A DNA stretch of 64,000 nucleotides from an uncultured Lachnospiraceae bacterium (GTDB lineage: Bacteria; Bacillota; Clostridia; Lachnospirales; Lachnospiraceae): the NCBI GenBank assembly GCA_910577175.1, contig CAJTLU010000001.1:186001-250000 (forward strand), in the 5' to 3' direction. Positions 8,522 to 15,920 of this stretch are shown here, one piece after another. Numbering within the stretch: the stretch's first letter is position 1; each line of letters begins with the position of its first letter. Made by a program: the position numbers and the translations under genes. The notes under the pieces were generated by a model. That model saw only the letters and a program-made list of their open reading frames with translations. It had not been told where the DNA came from and made no database searches.

Positions 8522-9040
8522 ATGAAAAGGAAAAAGGCGTTTATCATTGTTGTTTCTGTTTTTGCCGTTTTGTTTATCGTATTAGGAGCAGGGCTGTATA
8601 TTGCCCGTCCGAAGCATGTTTATGCCGAGTATACGGTCTGTTCGGCAGAGGGCGAGACAAAAGAGGTGATTCTGGATGTAACAGTCCATAAAAAATGGTT
8701 TGTCAAAAAGCAGCTGTTGGCGGTCTGGAAGCTGACCGGAACAATTACCTTTGACGGAACCGAGTATGTGGACCCGTACGGGGTATATAACAAGAACCAT
8801 GAGCTGTGGAAGGGGGGAGGCGCGATTCAGTTTGTGGTACCTACGTTAAGTCCCATTGATTTACGGCAAAAGATTGATTTGAATATGAAAAATGAGGACT
8901 TAGAGGCCATAAGCCTTCTTGTAGATGACGGTAGCCGGCAGGTTTTTTATTTCGGACCGGCAGATACGGTAGAAAAGCAGAAGGAAATCTCGGATGATAT
9001 GGTAAATAACGGGGAATCATGGATTATTGGCGGTTATTGA
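8522..9040 (+). CDS. Single-pass membrane protein, unknown function
   Basis: 172 residues from ATG 8522; a TTG at 8513 lies closer to the AAAGGAGA site and is an alternative. Positively charged KRKKA is followed by a membrane helix (about 5-25), then an extracytoplasmic domain of about 145 residues with many beta-prone stretches (AEYTVCSAEGE, TGTITFDGTEYVDPYG) and no recognised family. It lies between the two EPSNP-module genes, with its stop 28 bases before the next start, so all three are probably transcribed together. Inference: a membrane-anchored partner of the secreted proteins. Confidence 0.8.
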   Translation: MKRKKAFIIVVSVFAVLFIVLGAGLYIARPKHVYAEYTVCSAEGETKEVILDVTVHKKWFVKKQLLAVWKLTGTITFDGTEYVDPYGVYNKNHELWKGGGAIQFVVPTLSPIDLRQKIDLNMKNEDLEAISLLVDDGSRQVFYFGPADTVEKQKEISDDMVNNGESWIIGGY

Positions 9041-9068
9041 GGATGTGTGCCTGAAAGGAGGTAAGCTT

Positions 9069-9674
9069 ATGAAAAAAAGAACGATATCATTTCTTTTGGT
9101 GATTTTTGTGCTGGTTTGCGGTACAGAAACAGCATATGCAGCGTCATACCCCGGAATGGATACGGTGTTTTATGAAACAGATTACGAAGCCAGACGTCAG
9201 GCTATTATAGCAAGCTATGATGAAGAGATATATTTAGAGAATAAGGAGGAAATAGAGAAGGGGTTCCAAATTGAAGCCTTATTTGATAAGCTGAGGAGGC
9301 TTGACCTGGATATGTATATGGAAGAGACTCATTTACGGGAGACGGAGACCGATGAGGAAATCATAGCTGCCGGGATAGAGAAAATCAGGGAAAAATATTA
9401 TAAAATGTGCGAATCGTATGAGGAAGAGCTTGCGAAGCTGGGAGTAGTAAAGGTAGAGCCGTCGAACCCTGAGCATAGGGCAATGCTTACCTCGATGCAA
9501 AACGGGATGGTTTTGGAAGCAAATGGTTTTTCCGGTCTGTCAGACGGGAGTACCTCCGGGTTTACGCCTGATTTCAATCTGATTAGCATGGGGATTCTGG
9601 GGATTGCCCTATTGATATCGTTGTGCCGGAGGGAAGGAAGAGGTCCTGCTGTTAAAAAAGCAGGAGGGCTGTAA
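9069..9674 (+). CDS. Secreted EPSNP-module protein 2 with C-terminal membrane anchor
   Basis: 201 residues from the ATG after AAAGGAGGTAAGCTT. It has a signal peptide (cut near TAYAAS, the same cleavage context as the 7322 protein), a charged helical region with QIEALFDKLRRLD matching QIDSLFEELNKLD of that protein, and the block LGVVKVEPSNP...MLTSMQNGMV followed by TPDFNLIS (TAPDFSMI in the other). After this the two diverge: here the chain ends in one hydrophobic helix (MGILGIALLISL) and a basic tail, a membrane-anchor pattern. The two genes therefore look like paralogues with exchanged C-termini. Function unknown. Confidence 0.82.
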   Translation: MKKRTISFLLVIFVLVCGTETAYAASYPGMDTVFYETDYEARRQAIIASYDEEIYLENKEEIEKGFQIEALFDKLRRLDLDMYMEETHLRETETDEEIIAAGIEKIREKYYKMCESYEEELAKLGVVKVEPSNPEHRAMLTSMQNGMVLEANGFSGLSDGSTSGFTPDFNLISMGILGIALLISLCRREGRGPAVKKAGGL

Positions 9675-9689
9675 AAAGCCAATATTAAG

Positions 9690-9917
9690 ATGGCAAAATG
9701 CACGATAGTCACATTTTGTCGAAAAGTAACAAGTGGTTTGATAAATGAATGGAGAAAGATAAAGCTGGACGAGAAGCTTGCCTTGAATGAGGAGGGTGAC
9801 GGGGTGTATTTTACGATATGGCAGACATTATCGAATGAATTGGAGGATTACGAAGTTATCGCTGCCGAGCTTGAAGGAAATCCGCATTTCATTGTCAAGG
9901 GAGATTCGAGAGGATAG
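9690..9917 (+). CDS. Small acidic protein, unknown
   Basis: 75 residues, MAKCTIVTFCRKV at the start, then mixed Glu/Leu text without signal peptide or membrane helix. The ribosome site is weak (AAGATGG only), so the start is uncertain. It follows the EPSNP cluster by 15 bases and ends just before a perfect terminator, which supports its being the last gene of that transcript. I do not recognise the family. Confidence 0.55.
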   Translation: MAKCTIVTFCRKVTSGLINEWRKIKLDEKLALNEEGDGVYFTIWQTLSNELEDYEVIAAELEGNPHFIVKGDSRG

Positions 9918-9931
9918 AGAGACAGGTATTT

Positions 9932-9962
9932 GGGACTGTGCGGCAGGCACAGTCCCATTTTT
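9932..9962 (+). terminator. Rho-independent terminator of the 7.3-9.9 kb cluster
   Basis: GGGACTGTGC (9932-9941) and GCACAGTCCC (9947-9956) form a perfect 10-pair stem with a five-base loop, followed by ATTTTT. Confidence 0.93.
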
Positions 9963-9996
9963 ATTTGAAAAAATCTTTTCTTTCTGCCAAAAAGGT

Positions 9997-10004
9997 GGTA
10001 TACT
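9997..10004 (+). promoter_or_regulatory. Extended -10 promoter of apt-relA
   Basis: TGGTATACT: a TG one base ahead of TATACT (9999-10004) forms an extended -10 element, which can compensate for the poor -35. The same TGGTATACTTA occurs before the AAA ATPase gene at 56814. Confidence 0.6.
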
Positions 10005-10084
10005 TATTTTATTGCAGTATTTTTGGCGGGAGTCATTCAACGGACCGGATGCCCTGCGGACAGAGGTTTTACGAGGAGGCATTT

Positions 10085-10609
10085 ATGAAAACAGTGGAAG
10101 ATTATATCAGAACCATTCCGGATTTTCCGGAGCCGGGTATTTTGTTTCGCGATGTAACGAGTATTTTGCAGGATGCGGACGGCTTCCGGCTGGCGATGCA
10201 GGAGATGCAGAAAAGAATAGAAACAGTGGAGTTTGATGTCATAGCAGGTGCGGAGTCCCGCGGATTTATTTTCGGGGCGCCTCTTGCATACAATTTGAAT
10301 AAAGCGTTTGTACCGATAAGGAAAAAGGGAAAGCTTCCGTGCGAAACCATAGAGGCAACCTATGAACTGGAATACGGTACGGCAGTGATTGAGATACATA
10401 AGGATGCAATTCTGCCGGGACAAAGAGTAGTCATTGTAGACGACTTAATTGCGACCGGAGGCACCATAGAGGCGGCAATACGGCTGGTAGAGCAGCTTGG
10501 CGGCAAAGTGGTAAAGGTGTTGTTCTTGATGGAACTTGCAGGCTTGGAGGGCAGAAAGAAACTTGCTGGTTATGATGTGGAAGCAGTCGTAACCTATGCC
10601 GGAAAGTAA
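10085..10609 (+). CDS. apt: Adenine phosphoribosyltransferase
   Basis: 174 residues, usual length. It salvages adenine by transferring it to PRPP to give AMP. The start ATG at 10085 follows GAGGAGGCATTT; the frame runs further upstream but without a ribosome site. The N-terminus DYIRTIPDFPEPGILFRDVT is characteristic. The PRPP-binding loop VVIVDDLIATGGT lies at about 117-129, and the flexible-loop region RKKGKLPCETIEATYELEYG is intact. Placed directly before relA, the usual Firmicutes order, linking purine salvage and ppGpp metabolism. Confidence 0.97.
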   Translation: MKTVEDYIRTIPDFPEPGILFRDVTSILQDADGFRLAMQEMQKRIETVEFDVIAGAESRGFIFGAPLAYNLNKAFVPIRKKGKLPCETIEATYELEYGTAVIEIHKDAILPGQRVVIVDDLIATGGTIEAAIRLVEQLGGKVVKVLFLMELAGLEGRKKLAGYDVEAVVTYAGK

Positions 10610-10686
10610 CTGCGGGCAGAGAAAATTTGTTTCATTTCATGGTGGGTTTTACGCAGAAAGGCAAATTTGCCGGAGTAGGGGGCAGC

Positions 10687-13002
10687 ATGGAAACAAAAAC
10701 GGAAACAAAAATGGCGGCAAAAGAAGGAACTATGCAGAATAAACGGACAGACAAAAAAGAGCTTAGCACGCCGGCTGATTTTACAAGTCCGGAGGAATTA
10801 TACCAGAAGCTGATTGAGGCAATACGCGCTTATCATCCGTCTACGGATTTGTCGATGGTAGAAAAGGCCTATCATCTTGCGGATGAAGCACACAAGGGAC
10901 AGTTGCGCAAGTCCGGCGAGCCGTATATTATTCATCCGATTTGTGTGGCGATTCTTCTGGCGGAGCTGGAGTTAGACAAGGAGACCATTATTGCAGGGAT
11001 TCTGCATGACGTGGTGGAAGATACCGCATATACGTTAGAGGAAATCAAGGAACTGTTCGGTAGCGAAATTGCGCTGTTAGTGGATGGCGTAACGAAGCTG
11101 ACACAGCTTAATTATTCCAAGGATAAGGTGGAACTTCAGGCGGAGAACCTCCGTAAGATGTTTCTTGCCATGGCAAAGGATATCCGCGTCATTTTGATTA
11201 AGCTTGCGGACCGGCTTCATAATCTGCGGACGCTTCAGTACCAGAAGCCGGAAAAGCAGATTGAAAAGGCAAGGGAGACAATGGACATTTATGCGCCTCT
11301 GGCACAGCGTCTGGGTATTTCCAAAATTAAAATCGAGCTGGACGATCTGGCGCTGCGCTACCTTGAACCGGAGGTCTGTAAGGACCTGGAAGAAAAGATA
11401 GCGCTCCGTAAGGATGAGAGGACAGAGTTTATTAACGGGATTATCGGAGAGGTCGGAAAGCATATCCGGGAGTTCGGAATCCAGGCTGAAATCAGCGGAC
11501 GTGTGAAACACTTCTTTAGTATTTATAAAAAGATGGTAAACCAGAACAAGACGCTGGACCAGATATATGATTTGTTTGCGGTGCGCATTATGGTAAATAC
11601 CGTGAAGGACTGCTATGCGGCGCTCGGTATTATCCATGAGATGTATAAGCCGATACCGGGCAGGTTTAAGGACTATATTGCTATGCCGAAGGCGAATATG
11701 TACCAGTCCCTGCATACTACGCTTATCGGACCGAACGGTACGCCGTTTGAAATTCAGATTCGTACGTTTGAAATGCACCGGACTGCGGAATATGGTATCG
11801 CGGCGCATTGGAAGTATAAGGAAACGCAGAACGGGGTAAAGACTTCCGTTACGGAGGAGGAAAAGTTGGCATGGCTGCGCCAGATTCTGGAGTGGCAGCA
11901 GGAAATGTCAGACAGCAAGGAGTTTTTAAGTTCTATTAAGGATGACCTTGACTTATTTTCTGATCGTATTTATTGCTTTACACCGAGCGGGGATGTAAAA
12001 AACCTGCCGGCAGGCTCCTGTCCGGTGGATTTTGCCTATGCAATCCACAGTGCGGTAGGAAATCAAATGGTTGGCGCCAGGGTAAACGGAAAAATGGTGC
12101 CGATTGAGTACCGTCTGCAGAACGGGGATCGTGTCGAGATTGTCACGTCCCAGAATACGAAGGGACCGAGCCGTGACTGGCTCTCAATTGTAAAGAGCAC
12201 GCAGGCGAAAAATAAAATCAACCAGTGGTTTAAGACGGAGTTAAAGGACGATAATATTGTCCGCGGGAAGGAACTGCTTGCCACCTATTGTAAGGCGAAG
12301 GGAATCTCCCTTCCGGAGATTGCAAAGCCGGAGTTTATGGCTGTCTGCACACGGAAGTACGGATTCCGTGACTGGGATGCGGTGCTTGCCGCAATCGGAC
12401 AGGGCGCCTTAAAGGAAGGCCAGATTGCAAATCGTCTGAAGGAGGAGTACAGTAAAAAGAAAAAACAGGAGATTACGGATGAAAAGCTGCTTGAAACTAT
12501 AGGAACTGCAAAGGAAATAAAGCCGGCTTTGGGCAAAGCAAAGCCGGGGCTTACCGTACAGGGACTGGAGGATGCGGCAGTGCATCTTTCCAAGTGCTGT
12601 TCTCCGGTGCCGGGGGATGAGGTAATCGGCTTTGTGACAAGAGGCCGGGGCGTTTCCGTCCACCGGACCGACTGTATCAATATTGTCAATGCCTCAGAAG
12701 ATGACAGAAAGCGGATGATTTCCGTGGAGTGGAGTTATCCAGAGGATTTGAAAGCATCCGGAAGCTATTTTGCAGAGATTAAGATTTATGCCAATAACCG
12801 GAGCGGGGTGCTGTTGGATATTTCCAGAATATTTACAGAAAATAAGATAGATATTGCCTCGTTAAATTCCCGTACAAGCAAGCAGGGAACCGCAACGATT
12901 ACGGTTGGCTTCCAAGTGAAGGGAAAGGAACAGCTCCAGTATCTGATTACGAAAATCGGAACGGTAGAGAGCGTACTCGACGTGGCGCGGACGACCGGCT
13001 GA
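10687..13002 (+). CDS. relA: Bifunctional (p)ppGpp synthetase/hydrolase, Rel
   Basis: 771 residues from the ATG after GGAGTAGGGGGCAGC. It makes and degrades the stringent-response alarmone (p)ppGpp. The N-terminal HD hydrolase domain is intact (LHDVVEDT, around 107). The synthetase domain contains GRFKDYIAMPKANMYQSLHT around 324; RFKD is the RXKD form found in bifunctional Rel enzymes, not the EXDD form of monofunctional RelA. The TGS domain begins around RIYCFTPSGDVKNLPAG, a Cys pair HLSKCCSPVPGD marks the zinc-finger/RIS region, and an ACT domain ends the protein. About 35 extra Lys/Thr-rich residues precede the HD domain. It lies 77 bases after apt. Confidence 0.95.
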   Translation: METKTETKMAAKEGTMQNKRTDKKELSTPADFTSPEELYQKLIEAIRAYHPSTDLSMVEKAYHLADEAHKGQLRKSGEPYIIHPICVAILLAELELDKETIIAGILHDVVEDTAYTLEEIKELFGSEIALLVDGVTKLTQLNYSKDKVELQAENLRKMFLAMAKDIRVILIKLADRLHNLRTLQYQKPEKQIEKARETMDIYAPLAQRLGISKIKIELDDLALRYLEPEVCKDLEEKIALRKDERTEFINGIIGEVGKHIREFGIQAEISGRVKHFFSIYKKMVNQNKTLDQIYDLFAVRIMVNTVKDCYAALGIIHEMYKPIPGRFKDYIAMPKANMYQSLHTTLIGPNGTPFEIQIRTFEMHRTAEYGIAAHWKYKETQNGVKTSVTEEEKLAWLRQILEWQQEMSDSKEFLSSIKDDLDLFSDRIYCFTPSGDVKNLPAGSCPVDFAYAIHSAVGNQMVGARVNGKMVPIEYRLQNGDRVEIVTSQNTKGPSRDWLSIVKSTQAKNKINQWFKTELKDDNIVRGKELLATYCKAKGISLPEIAKPEFMAVCTRKYGFRDWDAVLAAIGQGALKEGQIANRLKEEYSKKKKQEITDEKLLETIGTAKEIKPALGKAKPGLTVQGLEDAAVHLSKCCSPVPGDEVIGFVTRGRGVSVHRTDCINIVNASEDDRKRMISVEWSYPEDLKASGSYFAEIKIYANNRSGVLLDISRIFTENKIDIASLNSRTSKQGTATITVGFQVKGKEQLQYLITKIGTVESVLDVARTTG

Positions 13003-13018
13003 CAGGAAGGAGCAGGGT

Positions 13019-13654
13019 ATGGTAAAGGTATACGGAATCAGGGTAAGTCTGTTTGTTACAAACTGCTACCTTGTTATAAATGAAGAAAGCAACGAGGGAT
13101 TTTTGATTGACCCGGGTGGGAATGAGGAAAGAATTTTTGATGTTTTAGCAGAGAAGGAAGTAAAGCTTGTGGCAATTTATCTGACCCATGGGCATCTGGA
13201 CCATATGATGGCGGCAGAGCGGCTCCGCGAGGAATATGAGGTGCCGGTTTACTGCCATACGGCGGAGCTTGCGGTGCTGGCGGACCCGGTGCAGAATCTG
13301 ACCAGCCGGTTTTTGAGACATTCCTATGTACTGAACGGGGCAGAGCCTCTTTCGGACGGGGCGGAGTTTGTAACGGCAGGAATCCGGGTGAAGCTGATTT
13401 CTACGCCGGGGCATACGCCGGGCGGGTGCTGTTATTATCTGCCGGAGGAGGGTATTTTGTTTTCCGGGGATACCTTGTTTTACAGAAATATTGGAAATAC
13501 AGAATTCCCAGGCGGCAGCATGGCAGTCCTTTCCAATTCTATCCGGGAGAAGCTGTATGTGCTTCCGGAAGAGACGACGGTGTATGCCGGGCACGGAGAG
13601 GAAACGGATATTGGTTCGGAAAAGCGGGAAAACCCTTTTGTCCCGGCAATCTGA
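13019..13654 (+). CDS. MBL-fold metallo-hydrolase (glyoxalase II-like)
   Basis: 211 residues. The metallo-beta-lactamase zinc site THGHLDH appears near residue 59, followed by further ligands in STPGHTPGG (around 131), FSGDTLF and the final YAGHGEET. The pattern and length fit the YcbL/YqgX branch of glyoxalase II-like thioester hydrolases. It starts 16 bases after relA with AAGGAGCAGGGT as ribosome site and is 30 bases from hemZ, so it belongs to the same operon. The real substrate in this branch is usually unknown. Confidence 0.9.
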   Translation: MVKVYGIRVSLFVTNCYLVINEESNEGFLIDPGGNEERIFDVLAEKEVKLVAIYLTHGHLDHMMAAERLREEYEVPVYCHTAELAVLADPVQNLTSRFLRHSYVLNGAEPLSDGAEFVTAGIRVKLISTPGHTPGGCCYYLPEEGILFSGDTLFYRNIGNTEFPGGSMAVLSNSIREKLYVLPEETTVYAGHGEETDIGSEKRENPFVPAI

Positions 13655-13684
13655 ATCAGAGGAGACGGAAGGAACAGAGAAAAA

Positions 13685-15154
13685 ATGATTCAATTAAGGC
13701 TGACGAACGAGGCGTTCGAGCAGGATATCAGACCGTTAGTAACATCGTTTTTCCCAAAGGAGGAGCTTACCGTTTTTTATGACGGGGAAGCGGCAGAGGA
13801 AGGCTTCCGCTATCTTCTGACCGGAGAATGGGGTGAAGACGGTTTTTTACTTTGCCTGTACCGGGATACGGACAGGGCGAGGGCAGTACAAAGTGAAAGG
13901 AAGGCGTTGCCGCTTACAGAGCGGAAACGGTATCGTGACGAGGTGAAGCGGGCAGTGTACCGGATGCTTTCCGCAGAAACGGGACGCACGCTTCCCTGGG
14001 GGACATTAACCGGAGTGCGGCCGGTGAAACAGGTATTAGAGCGTCTTATAGAGGGGGAAAGCCCGGAATCCATCGATGCATTTTTACAAACGGAGTATTA
14101 TTGCTCTAAGGAAAAGCGGGAGCTGAGTCTTACGGTGGCGACAAAAGAGAAAAAGCTGCTGACGCAGTTAGATTATAAAAACAGTTATAGTCTGTATCTT
14201 GGGATACCCTTTTGTCCTACTACCTGTCTGTATTGCTCATTTACTTCTTATCCATTGGAACGGTTTGGACATCTCACTGGTGATTATGTAGAAGCTTTGA
14301 AACAGGAAATTGCAGCAAGTGCGGACCTTTTGTCCGGAAAGCGCCTGGCAACGGTTTATTTCGGCGGCGGAACGCCGACGGCACTTTCCGTAGAGGAGCT
14401 GCGGGAGGTGATTGCTGCGGTAAAGGAATATTTCCCGGTGGAACAGGCGGCGGAGTGGACCGTAGAGGCCGGGAGACCGGACAGCATTACATCGGAGAAG
14501 CTGCAGATGTTAATGGAGGAAGGGGTTACAAGAATCTCAATCAATCCGCAGAGCATGAACCAGAAGACATTAGAACTCGTCGGGAGACGGCATACGGCAG
14601 AGCAGATTGTGGAAGCCTATACGGCAGCAAGGGCAGCGGGCTTTACCAATATCAATATGGATTTGATTTTGGGACTGACCGGGGAAAATGCAGAGGATGT
14701 CGAGGAAACGCTCCGGCAGGTCGGAGCACTTGCACCGGACAGCGTTACCGTGCATACACTCGCATTAAAGCGCGCGGCAAGGCTGAATATCGAACGGGAG
14801 CAGTACCGCGGCATGGACGCGGTTTGTGTGAACGGTATGTTAGAGGCATCCATCCGGTTTGCAAAGCAGTACGGATACGAGCCATATTATCTGTACCGTC
14901 AGAAAAATATGGAGGAAAATCTGGAAAATGTGGGGTATGCCAAGGAAGGAAAAGAGGGTCTTTACAATATTCTGATTATGGAAGAAAAGCATTCGATTCT
15001 TGCGCTGGGTGCAGGCGGGACGACAAAGCTGGTGCTTCCGGGCGGACGTATTGAGCGTTCGGAGAATGTAAAGAGCTTAAAGGATTATCTGGAACGCACG
15101 GATGAAATGATAGCAAGAAAGCAGGCGTTTTTCCGGCGATATGCAGAGACCTAG
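13685..15154 (+). CDS. hemZ: Oxygen-independent coproporphyrinogen dehydrogenase-like radical SAM enzyme
   Basis: 489 residues. An N-terminal domain of about 160 residues precedes the radical SAM core; the [4Fe-4S] Cys motif CPTTCLYCSF is at about 177-184. GGGTPT and the EAGRPDSI segment, typical of the HemN/HemZ group, follow. HemZ proteins of Firmicutes have this long N-terminus and occur in exactly this context between relA and aspS. They are named as coproporphyrinogen III dehydrogenases, but heme synthesis has not been shown for many members and some HemN relatives act as heme chaperones, so the activity is inferred from family only. Confidence 0.9.
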   Translation: MIQLRLTNEAFEQDIRPLVTSFFPKEELTVFYDGEAAEEGFRYLLTGEWGEDGFLLCLYRDTDRARAVQSERKALPLTERKRYRDEVKRAVYRMLSAETGRTLPWGTLTGVRPVKQVLERLIEGESPESIDAFLQTEYYCSKEKRELSLTVATKEKKLLTQLDYKNSYSLYLGIPFCPTTCLYCSFTSYPLERFGHLTGDYVEALKQEIAASADLLSGKRLATVYFGGGTPTALSVEELREVIAAVKEYFPVEQAAEWTVEAGRPDSITSEKLQMLMEEGVTRISINPQSMNQKTLELVGRRHTAEQIVEAYTAARAAGFTNINMDLILGLTGENAEDVEETLRQVGALAPDSVTVHTLALKRAARLNIEREQYRGMDAVCVNGMLEASIRFAKQYGYEPYYLYRQKNMEENLENVGYAKEGKEGLYNILIMEEKHSILALGAGGTTKLVLPGGRIERSENVKSLKDYLERTDEMIARKQAFFRRYAET

Positions 15155-15184
15155 CGGGAAGAGGAAAATTACGAGGAGGATATC

Positions 15185-15850
15185 ATGTACAGCGGTACGG
15201 ACGATTTTGAACGCGTATATCATAACATACTGGAAGTATATAAGAAAAATGGAATCGAAGCAACAGTGCAGGGGGACTTAGAAGACGCCTTTGACCATGG
15301 GGTGCTGGTAACAAAGACCGTGCGTCTGCTGTGCGAGGCACTGGAACTGTCGGACGAGTTTAAGGGACAGGTCCTTACGGCAGCCGGTCTGCATGATGTC
15401 GGGAAATTAAAGCTTGGACAGTTCCTGTACGGCCGTGATAAGAATGCAATGCACGTAGAGGAAATGCGCTATATGCGGATGCACGCAGAGATGGCGCGGA
15501 ACATGCTGCAGCTTTGCGGTTATCCTGATACGATTGTACAGGCAGTGTACCACCACCATGAAAATTATGATGGTTCCGGGTATCCGGATAATCTGGCAGG
15601 CATCAAAATTCCGCTGTCTGCCCGGATTTTAAAGGTATGCGATACGTTCTGCGCCCTGATTTCGGAGCGCCCTTACCGGAAGGCGTTTGAGTTTGATACG
15701 GCGTTGGAGATGATGATAGAGGATTCCAAAGACCTGGATATGGGAATTTTTCTGGAGTTTATGAAATTGTACCATTCTGAAGCATTTGAAGAAATCAGGG
15801 ACTATGCAGAATTTTTAAATCAGAAAAAACACTATTTACATGGAGCGTAA
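15185..15850 (+). CDS. HD-GYP-like phosphohydrolase
   Basis: 221 residues, a stand-alone HD domain. LHDVGKLKLG (around 69) carries the HD metal pair, HHHENYDGSGYP (around 120) matches the HHE/GYP signature, and VCDTFCALISERPYRKA matches the conserved D-x-FDALTSxRPYR block. HD-GYP enzymes hydrolyse cyclic di-nucleotides, often c-di-GMP. The canonical motifs are slightly altered (CDTFCAL for DxFDAL). It has no sensor domain. It ends just before the aspS promoter, which overlaps its last codons. Confidence 0.85.
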   Translation: MYSGTDDFERVYHNILEVYKKNGIEATVQGDLEDAFDHGVLVTKTVRLLCEALELSDEFKGQVLTAAGLHDVGKLKLGQFLYGRDKNAMHVEEMRYMRMHAEMARNMLQLCGYPDTIVQAVYHHHENYDGSGYPDNLAGIKIPLSARILKVCDTFCALISERPYRKAFEFDTALEMMIEDSKDLDMGIFLEFMKLYHSEAFEEIRDYAEFLNQKKHYLHGA

Positions 15851-15863
15851 AATAGTGTAATAT
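15830..15863 (+). promoter_or_regulatory. aspS promoter with an overlapping dyad
   Basis: TTTACA (15835-15840), 17 bases, TAATAT (15858-15863). An inverted repeat CACTATTT (15830-15837) / AAATAGTG (15850-15857) covers the -35 box and the spacer, where an operator would block polymerase. The leader is only about 50 bases, too short for a T-box. Confidence 0.7.
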
Positions 15864-15920
15864 TATTATATGAGTTTTGAGAGCCTTCGGGATTCGAAAA
15901 GGATAAAGGAGGAGAGAACA

